Source: Cryptomeria japonica
Lineage: Eukaryota > Streptophyta > Pinopsida > Cupressales > Cupressaceae
Assembly (NCBI RefSeq): GCF_030272615.1
Contig: NC_081414.1
Span: 763,101,648 to 763,165,647, forward strand
Reading direction: 5' to 3'
Length of the DNA stretch: 64,000 nucleotides
The notes below the pieces were generated by a model. That model saw only the letters and a list, made by a program, of their open reading frames with translations. It was not told where the DNA came from and ran no database searches. The position numbers and the translations under genes are program-made. The number at the start of each line of letters is the position of its first letter. The stretch's first letter is position 1. Shown in pieces: positions 48,599 through 60,675 of the stretch.

Positions 48599-51500
48599 CT
48601 ATTCTAGCACGTCATCTACCCCCCGATCTTGCTGATCAATGTTTCGGGAAGGCAAGGAACACGCTAGAGGAGGAACATCCAACACAGCAGATGGAGCTAT
48701 CACAAGATCCAAACAAGGGCTATGTTCATGTTCCAAGCCACGTTGTTCTTGTCTAGGAGCTCGGATAAGTGCTTTAGAAAATTCATTAGATAAATGGTTA
48801 TCAACATCAACATATTCATATTCACTATCAGAAGCAAGAGAAGTAACATTTTCATCATGAATAACATTTTCATCTATATCATCATCAAGATTTATAAAAA
48901 TAGGATCTTTAACTCGCACAGGATCAAGACCATCATGCATCTTATGTTTAGGAGATTTTGGAGAAAATGGAATAATGCTTGTTGAAGGTGTTTTTGGAGA
49001 TTGCAAAGTTTGAGAAGCAGCTGCTTGAGCTCTAAGACGACGCTTTCGTCAGTGTTCACGCGCAGAACGATTTCGTCTAGTCTTAGTAGGAAGTGGAGAA
49101 GATTGAGGAGGAGGAATGTTCTCATCCTTATCACTTGGGTGTTTGGATTGTGGTCTCTTAGGCTGGATAATAGGAGAAGACGAAGGTCTCTTCTCTCCAT
49201 AAGAGGAAGGAGGAGGAACTGCTCCATATAAAGGAGGAATATTTGGTTTAGGAAGGAGACCAAGTCCATCATGACAAGGAGGTATAGGTCTGCTTTTAGA
49301 CATAGACATAGTCACATCCATAGGAATGGGTTGGGAATCTTCTTGAGGAAAGACATTAGTTTTATCTTTCAAAGGAAGAACTTCCTTCTCAAGAACGATA
49401 GGAGTATCAAGTTTGGGTGTTCTAGGTTCACTTAAAGATAGGATCATATCTATTTTCCATTTTTGATAAGATTTGAAAAGATGATCACTTCGTGGTGGAA
49501 GAGATTGGAATTGTTTAGGCCAAAAATAATCAATAGGAACGCTAGAAGTTCTTTCAGCTGGTTTAAAGAGACAATGATTGACAGCAACAACTTCACCATT
49601 ATGGGGAAATTTAAAACACTTATGAATAGGAGAAGCAATATCTTTCATGGAAGATAGCCAAGGATAGCCAAGCTTCACATGAAATTGTTCGGATGAAGGA
49701 ATAATAGCAAAGTTCACATCAAGGGACTTGTTATGGACCTCAATAGGTAATGTAATAGAACCAATTGTAGGAGAAGAAAATGCATCAAAAAATTTCACAA
49801 CCACATCTGTTTTGTCATAGATCACTTGATTCAATTGCAAAGTAAAAAGAAATTCTTCAGTAATAACATTAACCATGCAAGAAGGATCAATAAGCACTCC
49901 ACGGCAAGGTGTATTCTTGACTTTTGCAACTATGTATAAAGGACCATCAGGTGCCCTGATAGTTTCACTAGAATCAAATGTGATGGAAGGTTCTTTAGGG
50001 TTTTCTTGCTGCTCTACAAAGTTAATCACATTCGGAGTCATAAACACAAGACCATCAGATGAGAAAGAGGAATCATTAGTCTCAATCACATTAGAGGTAT
50101 GAGAAGGTAATGGATCAGTAAAAATTTTAAGATTTTGGTTAGGAGGAGCTACAGATGTATTGCCTTTATCATTCAATCCTGAAACAGAGATAGTATTATT
50201 ATCAATCAAATCTTGAATTTTACCCTTTAAAGCAAAACATTTTTCAGTATCATGCCCAGGTTGACGATGAAATTGACAAAAAGATTTGTTATCAAAATAG
50301 AATGAATTAATATTTGCAGGATCTATTTGCTTTACAGGAGGGAGAGTAAGCACATTTTGTTCCAATAACTTATTCATAATACTATGCAATGATTCATTCA
50401 AAGGAGTAAACTTTCTTTCTTTCTTGAAAAACTTAGAAATAGGAGGCACACCTGATGCTGCATTCACATTGTTGTTGATGATGTTTTCATTGAATTTAAT
50501 GGACTCTCTATTCGGTTTAAACTTTCCAAATGGTTGTTGACTACTATCACCCTTATCACTTGGAGCCATTGGATTTGCTTGTTCCATTTGACTCACAGTC
50601 AGTTGATAATTGTGAAGAGTTGCACACAACTGTTGGAAAGAAGTAAACTCAGAAAATAGAAGTTTGTCTCGAATATGTTTTTGTAAATTAGAAATAAAGA
50701 TTCTTTGAATATCATTGTCAGGCACTGGAAAAGAAATTTGAGCATACAAATGCTTATATCTACCAATGAAATCAGTCACTTTTTCTTTAACACCTTGTTT
50801 ACAATGCATTAAATCAATCAAAGTAACTTTAGGACTTATATTGTTTTGAAATTGTTGAATAAAAGCATTTGCAAGTTGTTCGAAAGAAGTAATAGAATAA
50901 GAAGGCAACGAGCAATACCATTGTAGGGCTTTATCTCTTAATGTCCTAGTAAACAGTTTTGCAAGAAACCTTTGGTCATAAGCAAAATCGGTACATATTG
51001 TTTGAAAAGTCTTAACATGTGTTAGAGGATCACCTTTACCATTATAAAGCTCCAAATTTCGGATTTCAACATGTTTAGGTGGGATAGCTCGAACAATGTC
51101 AAGAGAAAGTGGGCTCGCAACATCAAATGTGGGCACACTAAACTTAGATTGATTCATAGAGGCAATTTGTTGCTGTAAAGAAGAGACAGTTTGTGCAAGA
51201 TTGTTAATGGTCACTTCAGTCGAAGAGTTCATATTAGATGTATTAGATTGAGATGGAGGTATTATGTTATTGAAAGAAGGTATTGATTGAGAGTAAGGTG
51301 GCGGGACACTATGATAGTTAGTCATAGGAGATGATTGGAAAAGAGGAGCACTACAAGGAGGAATGGAATGGTTAAATGAATTGCCCCCTTGCGTCATGTT
51401 CACTTGTGGAGATGTAATAGGGACACTCATTGAAGGAATGAATGAAGAAGTCGGATTGAATGAAGGAAGAGGGTTAATTGAAGAGGAATGATTGCCCCCA

Positions 51501-52018
51501 TGACTGGTGATCATGGGCGGAATGTCTTATATAGAAGTAGTCATTATGTTTGATGTGAAAGTAGGTATGCTAGCAATAGAAGTCATCAAAGGAATTGAAT
51601 GATTGACATGAGTAGGAGGTTGTGTATAACCTAAAGTTTCGGCACAACTCTTCATAGGAATCACATTCGAATCCACAATGTGTGCAATACCACGCAAAAT
51701 ATCAATTCCATTCTTATCACTTTGAACCATACGTTTTAGACCCTCAATTAATGAAAGAGCTTGACTATCGGGATACTCATGAGACATCCATTGGTGAAAA
51801 TCGCCAAATTGGTTATCCAATTTTGAAAGTTGTTCTACAGAGACCTCATGGAGAGCTTCTTCATCATTAGGAGGATTAGAGGAATTACCTGTGTCCTCGT
51901 TAAAAAGTCTATTCAAATCAGGTTCCATCTCCTCAGTAATTAAACCTTGGAAAGACTTAATTCTAAGGCTTCGTCTAACGGGAATAGTGTAAGTAGGGCT
52001 TATTGTTGTAAAACTCAT
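48599..52018 (-). pseudogene. Gypsy gag with protease-like domain
   Basis: One frame of about 1,139 codons from ATG 52018, interrupted by TAA at 51527 and TGA at 49049; the middle 821 codons are open. Residues about 150-300 of the open part form the Retrotrans_gag domain (NGKGDPLTHVKTF, ALQWYCSLP). Near residue 415 is a CX2HX4HX4C knuckle (CQFHRQPGHDTEKC), a variant of CCHC. From about residue 520 a retropepsin-like fold follows (VLIDPSCMVNVI, then FHVKLGYPW). The catalytic D is kept (codon 49886-49888) but the T/S-G after it is P-S, so proteolysis is doubtful. Then comes a Pro/Ser-rich tail, and an acidic tail after the TGA. Gag builds the particle and binds RNA. No RT or integrase follows. 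Confidence 0.9.
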
Positions 52019-53200
52019 GCACTAGAGAGGGAGAGAAGATTTTGAATTTAGAGGTAGCAAATTTCAATAAAATCAGCCAATCTCCTAGATTTAAGCTGTT
52101 AAATGCAATCACGACAATCTCCCGAAATTTTGGGAAAAATGTCAGGGACCGTGGCGCTCGGGGTGCACACGGTCCTCGCAACTTTTTTCAAAATTTTCAG
52201 AGATGAAAGTTATGATGATTTTAAAGCTAATCTGAAAAAATTGAGTGATTTTACGATCTGTAGATAGGCCAAATTAAAGTTGCAATCTCAAAATTGTACC
52301 CTACCAAGATTGTTGAAAAATGCAAAATTTGAATTTTGAAAAAGAGAGGGAAACTAAAATTTTGAATTTTATGATTTTAGAGGGAATACCAAAAGGAATG
52401 CAAGTTTTGAATTTTAAAAGTTGACTCAATTTCACGCAAAATTCAATTTTGAAAGCGGAAATCAAAGTTGTTATAATTAAACACTTAATTTCAAAAGTCA
52501 CAAATTGCAAGAATTTGAATAAAGCACTGAAATTTTGAATGAATGTCGACACACTTTTCAGATTTAGGACAGTAAGAACACAATTTTGACACAAAATTTC
52601 AATTTCAATAATTTTTGAATGATTAGGAGCCTTAATCCAATCAATCACTAGACCAACTTTGACTTTAATTTTGAAAGTGTTAGAATTGATGAAATTAGCC
52701 AAAATTCTAGATTTTAGCAGAAAAATACAGTAAGATCTAACTCCCGAAATTTCGAAGAAAATGTCGAGGACGATGGCGCTCGGGGTGCACACGGTCCTCG
52801 CAACTTTTTTCCGAATTTTCAGGGATGAAAGATATTATGATTTTGTTGCGAAATCCAAAGTTACAGCTGATTTGGAAATGTTTTGATCAGTGAAATTGTC
52901 GGTCAAAGGTTGAATCAAGATGGTTTTTAAAAATTAGGGTTTTTGACACTTAACCACTTAATTTTCAGAATCAAAGCACAAATATGAATTGATAATTTGC
53001 AATAGAAGGGTAGATCTGGAACAAACATTAACAATTACACATTTCGCAAGCTCAATTACTAAAAAGAAAATTTTAGGGTTTTTATGCAATTAACCTCTAA
53101 AATTTGCAAAAGATCAAACATGGAAATGTAATCAAGGCATCCAATTTTCAGATCTAACCATGAATAATTAGAAAGGATGTTCATGTCGGGTTCACCAAAA
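52019..53200 (-). other. Gypsy leader with repeated GC-rich motif
   Basis: 1.18-kb untranslated leader between the 5' LTR and gag. Two ~100-bp blocks about 605 bp apart (about 52110-52220 and 52740-52840) share GGCGCTCGGGGTGCACACGG. A related motif occurs in both LTRs (about 46945 and 53572). The minus-strand site TGGTGAACCCGACATG at 53182-53197 begins with TGG as a PBS does; the tRNA is not assigned. Confidence 0.65.
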
Positions 53201-54412
53201 TGTAAAGCGGAAAAATCGCGAGCGAACCCTAAGCGTTCCCCCCACCACTCCAAGGAGAGAGAAAGGGGGTCACTAGGGTTAGCGGTTTTCACTTAGGGGA
53301 GGCTTTACATTCAAAAGAGGGGTTGAAACCCATAAGATCCAATCCCACACAAGGCAAGATTGGATTCTAAATGAGTTTCAAGGGTTAAGACAACAAGGCT
53401 ATCCTCTTTTGTAAAGAATGTAGATAGAAGGATTAAGCTAGAAATGCATGAAAGTGAGAAAGATTCACTTATAAACTGAGATAGGAAAATAGGATGACAT
53501 TGCGGACCTAGAATTAGCAGTAAAATGTTGAGACGGTGCTGTCCTACAAATTTGAGCGAAAGTTGACAGGACGATGGCGCCTGGCGTGCACACGGTCCTC
53601 CGAAAAAGTCGCGAAACAAAGGGGGATCTGTTCGTCTCTGCACAAGGATTCCAGATCTACAATTATAGCCACGTACCTGCAACCTACACATAGAAAAGCA
53701 AAGACAATTGGGGGGTTAGGGATTAGGGTTTTGCCCTTAGGTCAAACCCCGGTTTTAGAATTAACCAAGAAATGAGAAATACTGTAAATGTAAATGATTG
53801 TAATGTAAAACAAGTACTGATACCTTGTTGTAAGAATGTTTGTATTCTTACATGAGAAGGTGTAGATGTTGTTGTATGTTGTATGTGGTATGTGATCTCC
53901 TCTTCAATGGTTGAATCCTTGTCTTGAATGCAACACTTAGCCTTGAATGGAGACTTAGAATGATCAATTGCTTGAAGGAATGCTTGAATGCTTGAATGCT
54001 TGAATGCTTGAGTATCGTTTCCGCGTCTTGTACACATATGTCCTTCCTCTTTTCATCTACCAAAATGGGAGAGGAAAATGTAGTTTATATACTTGTCAAT
54101 TAGGGTTGATACACTGATTTTTCTGACCTTAGGCTGACCAGGAAAGATTATTTTCCAATTTGCAAACATAAAGACCCGAGACCCAAAAGAGACCGGGTCC
54201 AAAAATAGGGCCAGGGACTAGGGCACTGGGCGCCATGGTCCCACCTCCCGGGACAACAGGGTGCAAGGAGGATTAGGCCAGGGTGCTAAAAAATACAGTT
54301 TTTGGTGTCATGAACAAGTTTCGGGGTCTCCATTCAGGTTCAGTGTTGCGTCGCCCTCGTGAAGACCCAAATGCGGTCGAAATTGCAAGTGTCACAATTT
54401 TAGGATGCTACA
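53201..54412 (-). repeat. 5' LTR of the gypsy element
   Basis: 1,212 bp, matching 46580-47853, next to the PBS-like site. Confidence 0.93.
54084..54091 (-). promoter_or_regulatory. TATA box of the gypsy 5' LTR
   Basis: Minus strand TATATAAA, kept at the same place in the other LTR (47463-47470). It is the best promoter candidate for element transcription. Confidence 0.55.
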
Positions 54413-54417
54413 ATTAA

Positions 54418-54444
54418 TCAAGTAAATACCCAATTACTCTAACA
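54418..54444 (-). repeat. Left LTR of copia 2, second part
   Basis: Ends CTCTAACA and is followed by the copia 2 polypurine tract. Together with 46239-46579 it gives 368 bp, equal to the right LTR. Confidence 0.9.
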
Positions 54445-54654
54445 CCCCCCCTTAAGCTAGACTTAGGGAGAAGCTAAAACCTATAACAACAACTGAAAGA
54501 AGGAAAGATGGGTCCCGACAACAAGACCTGATCAGGTACCCAAATACAATGAAATCTCTATGGAATGGAGAAAAGGAGAAAACCTAGTGGGAAAAAAATC
54601 CTCTCCAAAAAGAGATAAAAGAACATGCTAAAAGAAAAATAATGAAGGAAGACC

Positions 54655-57600
54655 TCATAAAGTCCCCCCAAGGATAACTTCCTTCACCCCAAGCATAGAG
54701 CACAACTGAAGATAGCGTAGTGATGCAAAAGGTTTTGTGAAGATGTCCGCAACCTGCTCAGTAGTGGGAATGTACCCTAGAATGAGAACACCATCCTGAA
54801 TCAACTAGCAAATGAAATGCTTGTGAAGCTCAATGTGCTTATGCGTTGATGCTCTACCGGGTTGTAGGAAATATGAATAGTACTATGATTGTCACACCAA
54901 AGAATAGTGGGACTATCAGGAGGAAAACCAAACTCAGTCATCAACTGGCATAGCCATAAGATCTCTTGACTAGCGAGCACATCAACGAAGCACTCAGCCT
55001 TTGTAGATGATAATGCATGAGCAGTCTACTTCTTGCAAGATCATGTGATTTGACCAAAGCCAAGACATAAAACAAAGCTATAAGTAGACCTCTGATTAGT
55101 GACATCAGAAGCCCAATCTGAGTCAGTGTAGCTAACAATGTGAGGTTCCCCTGATGTGTAGTGAATGCCATGAGTACTAGTGCCCCGAATGTACCTCAAA
55201 ATACATTTCACTGCTTGCCAATGACTCTCATGAGGATCATGGGAGAATCGAGAGACAAGGCCAACCGCAAAGGAAATATCAGGATGCGTGTGAGTTAGGT
55301 ACACCAAATTGCCAACCAACTACATGTAAAGTGTAGAATCTACTGAAGGTGTGGGACAAGCAGTAATCAAAACAATCCCTGACTGAAAAGGAGTGGGAGC
55401 AAGCTTGAAATAAAGCATGCCAAAGCACCGAAGCATGTCAAGAGCAGACTACTACTGGTAAATGTAGATACCATCCAAAGACTAAATCATTTGAAGACCA
55501 ATGAAATAGTGCAGAAGACCAAGATCTATCATCTCAAACTGATCCATCAAGGCACGCTGAATATGCTGAATCATAGAGAATGAGCTACCCGTGAGGAGGA
55601 GATCATTAACATATAGCACAAGAATCAGGATTGCAGCCTCAAGAAGCTGAATATACACTGTGTGATTAGAATGACTGTGGGTGAACCCAGTGGAGAGCAA
55701 GAAAGAATCCATCTTCTCATGCCAAGCCCGAGGGGCATGTTTGAGACCAAACAATGAATGCCGAAGTATGCAAACCAAAGAACTATCTTGCACAAATCCT
55801 TGAGGCTGCTCATGTAGATTTCCTCCTGTAGATCCCCATGCAAAAAGGTACTCTTCACATCCATCTAAAAAATAGGCTATCCCTGAGAAGCTACAAGAGA
55901 GAGTACAAAGAGAATAGAGTTCATCTTGGTGATAGGGGAAAAAGTCTCAGAGTAATCAATACCCTCAACCTGTAAGAAACCCTTCACAACAAGACGTGCT
56001 TTGTACTTATCAATGGAACCATCAACAACATACTTAGTGTGATACTACTAGCGGCACCTAACCATCTTTTTGCCCTTAGGAAGAGGACAGAGATCACAAG
56101 TATGATTCCACATCAAAGAAGAATAATCCTCCTCCATAGCACAATCCCACTCAAGGTGACTGGTAGCCTCTGAAAACTTTCGAGGATCATCTGAAATAAC
56201 ATGACTCAAAAGACTAGAACCCATAGTATGAGAATGGGTGCAATGAGTATCTGAAGGATCACAAGGCCATAGGACCTACCGCCTCAATAGTAAGGCAAGC
56301 CCACGTGGGCATCTAAGGTGGAGCAGGTGGAGGTGGGGATAGTGGATCATCAAAACCATCATCCGAATCATCCTCAAAAGGATCTTGAATTGGTGTAGTG
56401 GTTGGAGTAGGTAGAGGAGTAGACACTGGAGTCGAGGTATCCACTGTGGGAAGGCGCTCATCAAAATGAACATCCTGTCAAAATAGGACCTCTCTGGAAT
56501 CAGGATCAAACAACCTGTACGCCTTAACATCCTCATAGTAGCCAACAAAAATGAGGGGTCGGCTCTTCTACTCCATGGCTTTCCTCTGATCATAAGGAAT
56601 AAAAGTCCATGACTCACTGCCAAACACTCAGAAAAGAGAAACATCAGGCTTGTCATGAGACCAAGTCTCCTTAGGAGTCATATGTCAAATCTCCTTGTGA
56701 GGCATCTAATTCTGAATATAGTTAGCACAATTGACGGCCTCAGTCCAAAAAAATGAATCCATGGACCTGGACTGAATCATACAATTCGCCATCTCCCGTA
56801 AAGTTCTGTTCTTGCGCTCAGTGACACCATTCTGATGAGGGGTGTAAGGAACAATAAACTGATGCTGCAAACCATGCTCAGTGCAAAAATCTCTAAAAGC
56901 CTGATTCACATACTACCCCCCATTATCTTTACGTATCCGCCAAATAGAACAGCTAGACTACTTCTCTACAAATGTCTTGAAGACTCGAAAGAAATCAAAG
57001 ACATCAGACTTGTACTTAAGAAAGTACACCCATGTGCGTCTGGAGGTCATCAATAAAAGTGAGTACATACTTGGCCCCAGAAAAAGGAGTCGAAAATGAC
57101 ATGAGATCACTGTGAATCAATTCCAAGGGTGCCAAAGCACGAGAGGCTCTTCCCTTTAGAAAGGGATCTCTGTGATGTTTGCCTAGCACACAACCATGAC
57201 AAAAACCATCAGTGCAGGAAATCTATGGGAGCCCAAGAACAAGTGCCTATGTACTCATCTGCTGAAGATATCTATAATTGACATGGCTCAAGTGCTCATG
57301 CCAAAGCAAACTCACTGAATCTGCATGTTCTATAAGAGATGAACCTGTACCCAAAGGGGGCTAAAATTCATCAAATTTGTAAAGATGAGATTGAGTATCA
57401 ACACTCCTAGTAGCCACAACCAAATCAAGGTCATGGAGGTCCCGAATAACTAGAGCATGTGGTGAGAACTCAACTGTCTTACCAGAGCCAGAGTGGAAAA
57501 TCTAATAAATGGATAGGAGGTTCATCAAGATGTCAGGGACAACCAAAACATCCTGCAGAGTACCCCCATCCAAAGAGATAGAACCTGAACCCAAGACTGA

Positions 57601-58686
57601 AAGCTAAACTTAGTCAGCCACTACAATCTGTGAAATACCACAAGAGGTAAGAGAAGTAACCAATTGCTGAGTGTGTGTCATATGGTGAGAAGCACTAGAA
57701 TCTAGTATCCATGTGGACCCATAGGTCGAAGCTCGAGCAGTGAGAGTATGACCTTTCCCTGTGGAAGGAGAAGATGCCTGAGGTGAGGAGATGTGATGTT
57801 GCTGCATGGCTTCCTCTAAAGCCTCTAAATGTTTCCAACACCTGGAAACTTGATGTCCTTCCTTGCCACAAAAACTACAAGTGTCTCCTGATTTCTTCTT
57901 AGTCTTGGAGGAAGACTCACCAGACTATGAAGATTTCCATTGTTTTGGAGGAAATGGAGGTTTAGAATTAGACTTAGGAGGTGGCTTGGAGGAAGAATCA
58001 CTTCCTATAGAATTCTTCTTGGGATTCCGTTTTTGCTTTTGTTTCTCCTTCTCCTTAGAGGATTGAGCAACCAATGCTTTGTTCTTGGAGCCTGAGAGCT
58101 TATCCAATTGAGAAAGATGAGATTGTTCATGAGACAAACACTCACAAAAGACATCAAAGGTACGCATGTTGAAATGAGCACCCAAGCCATCCATGGTGGA
58201 GTAGAAAGTAGAGGCAAAAAATTGAAAGTGACCTTGAAGATTCAAAAGAATCAAATGAATGCACTCTAAGTCTATCTTGATCTTTCCACATCCCTGAAGA
58301 ATAGATCTTGTAGTCTTGAATTTGTTCAAAAAATCCTCAATAGTGGGAAAGGAATTAGGTGACAAAGAAACCAACTCTGCCTCAACCTATAATTCCTGAA
58401 CCTCATTAACCCTCCCAAAGAGAGAATCAAACTTCAACCACATAGCCCGAGGAGTGAGCAACTCATCAAGGTAAAACAGAAGACTGTCAGAGACATGCAA
58501 AGAGAGCAAAGCCATTGCCTCATCCATCTTCTTCCTATGCTAAAGAAGCTCATAAGGATGTTGCAATACAGGCTGAACCTCATCCAAACAAGACCACAAC
58601 CCCCATACCCTAAGAAGCCTCGTGATATGGGCCTTCTAGGTGTGATAGTTGTGTGAAGTCAACAACTCAACTAAAGGATCTGCCAT
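54655..58686 (-). pseudogene. Copia 2 gag-pol, broken
   Basis: ATG at 58686. Gag has a copia-type core (58374-57925) and a zinc knuckle CSFCGKEGHQVSRC (about 57850-57890). The protease has WILDSSASHHMT, DSS in place of the usual DSG or DTG. Integrase has WHEHLSHVNY and CHGC, D in LELIHSDL, then a frameshift near 57030-57060, a stop after DNGG near 56918, and E in NGVTERKNRT. RT spans about 56270-55482, with a frameshift near 55800; its catalytic YVDD reads YVND (codon 55605-55607). RNase H follows (YTDSDWASDV, 55319 onward), and the end near 54655 has ADIFTKP. Many stops, often TAG, are present. Dead. The gag-to-RNase H order and PBS fix the superfamily. Confidence 0.92.
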
Positions 58687-60003
58687 GAGAACAAAAACTC
58701 TGCACTTGCACCTTCTTGTTGGTTTTATTTTATTATGTGATCTTTCAGAATAGATAGAAGATGTAGAAGGGTTTGTTTGTTTTGAGAGTTTTGGTGTTCC
58801 TGATTTTTGATATAAATGACAGAAAGCAAGAAAAAAATCCCCCACATAATAGATAAGCCCAAACCCTAGTACATACTGATGAGAAGGAAGTAGTGCATAA
58901 GCAAAAAAAAATTCATACTAATATCTCATGTACCTGATGAAAATTCTAAGAAAAAAGGATCACAAAGATAAATAGGGCATGCTAATAGCTTTCCAACACT
59001 TATTCATTTTCAAAAAATGGAGTCTGTTTGCACAATCTACGGCCCCAGAAGTGCAAAAAGGAGGGCCGACTTTGACTGGAAAAAATTATAGTCAAATAGT
59101 AGAGTGAGAAAAAAATATAATACGACGACGTCCGGCTCAGAATCAGCTTTCTGATGCTTATTAGTTTTCCAAAAACTGACTCCAAATATGAAAAATAGGA
59201 CCAAAAAACCAACCCCCCCTCAAAAAGGCTGGAGGGTGGAGAAGCTAGGAGGAGGTGGCCGGAGGGTGACGGTCGTGGTGGTCAGGCCGGGCGGTGGCGG
59301 AGACCTCCAGGCAGTGGAGGAGAGAATCCAGGCGATGGTGGAGAAAAAATGGGTGATGGAGGAGAGAATCCGGGTGGTGGAGGAGAGAATCCGGGCGGCG
59401 AGGTGGCGGAGACCAGAGGGCCAGCGGGGGCCGACAAGGTGGGGCTAGCGGGGGCCGGAGTGCCTATGAGAGCCTGGCCAACAAGAGCCAAAGAGTGGGC
59501 CATCAGTTGTTGGGGCTAGCAGGGACCGGACTGAAAGGTCCAATCGCCGTACGGCGGCCGGACTGTCAGGTCGACGGTACCGGCGTGAGACCCAAGCAAC
59601 AAAAAAAAATAAAATTATAACCCTTCTTTATGTTTTGCCTTTTGGGATTTTTGACCTTTTTTTTTAGTTTTGCAATTTAAAAATAAAAATAGTCTAAAAA
59701 ATTCACCCTGCATGCCGTAAAAAGGCAATTTTTAAAAAAAAAATTTCTCGATTTGCATGTCAGAGCCGTACGACTTGGTTTTGGAGAAAAAATTCACCCA
59801 GATGCTCAGGAGTAAAAAAAAAACAAATTTTATATGACTATAGGGTTTTTTGGGCCTTCTGGGCACGATGGTGAGGTCTGTTTAGGTCCAAAGTGCTCAG
59901 AAAAAAGGCCTATCCCTAAGCACACAAAAAAATTGTCTAAAACCCCAGATCTGCTTCCAATGCAAAAGTTCTCAAAAATAGGAACATATAGCTACAGATA
60001 TGA
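58687..60003 (-). other. Copia 2 leader
   Basis: About 1.3 kb between gag ATG and PBS with no supported gene. Contains a GGA-rich minisatellite. Confidence 0.6.
59215..59460 (+). repeat. GGA-rich minisatellite in the copia 2 leader
   Basis: Repeated 'ggtggaggagagaatccggg' units and 'ggcggagacc'. The opposite strand gives a Pro/Ser-rich open frame that is only the reflection of this repeat. Much more GC-rich than its surroundings. Confidence 0.75.
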
Positions 60004-60015
60004 GCTCTGATACCA
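60004..60015 (-). other. Primer-binding site of copia 2
   Basis: Minus strand TGGTATCAGAGC, the exact initiator tRNA-Met type site, directly beside the LTR. Confidence 0.93.
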
Positions 60016-60383
60016 TGTTGGAGTTGAGAAACACAACACCACAGGAGCCTAAAGATCTTCTGCAAGATAAAACAATCTGTCACAAGGAGAAGCAATGAAG
60101 CAAAACAATCTGAATAACAAAACATAGGAAAATATGCTCAAAAGAGGAGAGCTCAATATTCACCAAAATGTGTAATGACATAATGATACAAAGAAAATAA
60201 AATTAACCTTTAATAGGTCAAGAAACCCTAAAAAGGAAAACCCTAGGCTTGCACATAATAATTAATAAAAGAATTAATTATTATGCACCTAATGTTAGCT
60301 TAAGTGTAAAAAGATAATAGGGAACTTAAAGAATTAAACAAATATTGTTTAATTAATCAAGTAAATACCCAATTACTCTAACA
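60016..60383 (-). repeat. 5' LTR of copia 2
   Basis: 368 bp, TGTTGGAG...CTCTAACA. Confidence 0.95.
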
Positions 60384-60388
60384 GATTT

Positions 60389-60640
60389 GAGGGGGGAGAA
60401 AATTGTGTTCTTTTTGTAATGCTCCTCAAGTTCTCTTTGACATAGAAATAATGGGAGTGACAAGCACCTCCATGTAGAATGGAAGAAATCCTACCACCAT
60501 AGCTCTTGACTAAGGAGATGGCTTTAAGGGGGTGCCAACTAGAAACACATTCCTTCAACTCTCTAGGCCAAATCTAGTTTATATAAAATAGAATAGAGAT
60601 GTTTTGTTTGATGGTCGAGGAGAAATCACAATGAAACATG
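60389..60640 (-). pseudogene. LINE zinc-binding region, part 1 of the split LINE
   Basis: On the minus strand a coding-like stretch reads MFHCDFSSTIKQNIS and then LKECVSSWHPLKAISLVKSY, which looks like the zinc-binding and following region of plant LINE ORF2 that precedes RNase H. The RNase H itself is at 45640-46233 on the other side of copia 2. Stops are present. Confidence 0.55.
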
Positions 60641-60675
60641 ATTTGATTGATGCTTTCTTCTTATTTCTCTTATAG

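Larger units (their letters stand above)
46580..54412 (-). mobile_element. Ty3/gypsy-type non-autonomous element
   Basis: A 7,833-bp element with TG...CA LTRs (46580-47853 and 53201-54412) and a perfect target duplication ATTAA (46575-46579 and 54413-54417), inserted in the left LTR of copia 2. Minus orientation is shown by the PBS-like site inside 53201 and the polypurine tract at 47854-47868. The interior has only one long gag plus protease-like frame; there is no reverse transcriptase, RNase H or integrase. The gag wording (CQFH....GHDTEKC, KIQDLIDNN) resembles Tat/Ogre-type gypsy elements, which is inference. LTRs differ by about 3% in the first 210 bp, mostly C/T or A/G changes. Confidence 0.92.
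46239..60383 (-). mobile_element. Copia retrotransposon 2, itself split by a gypsy element
   Basis: Minus-strand Ty1/copia element with 368-bp LTRs: right 60016-60383; left 46239-46579 joined to 54418-54444, also 368 bp once the insert is removed. The flanking 5-mers are gatta (46234-46238) and gattt (60384-60388). PBS at 60004-60015, and a polypurine tract (minus strand AAGGGGGGG) at 54445-54453. The internal order gag-PR-IN-RT-RNase H is copia. The LTRs differ at about 13 of 342 compared positions. Without the insert the element is about 6.3 kb. Confidence 0.95.

Noticed and set aside
48892-49272. Leu-rich minus-strand frame overlapping gypsy gag
   Set aside because: Frame-shifted shadow of the gag frame; Leu-rich composition comes from the codon pattern of the real frame.
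46580-54412. Possible CRISPR-like or satellite array because of repeated GC blocks
   Set aside because: Spacing is irregular and the blocks are explained by LTRs, leader duplication and a short minisatellite.
59282-59503. Minus-strand Pro/Ser-rich 73-codon frame
   Set aside because: Mirror of the GGA-rich minisatellite in the copia 2 leader; extensin-like appearance is compositional.
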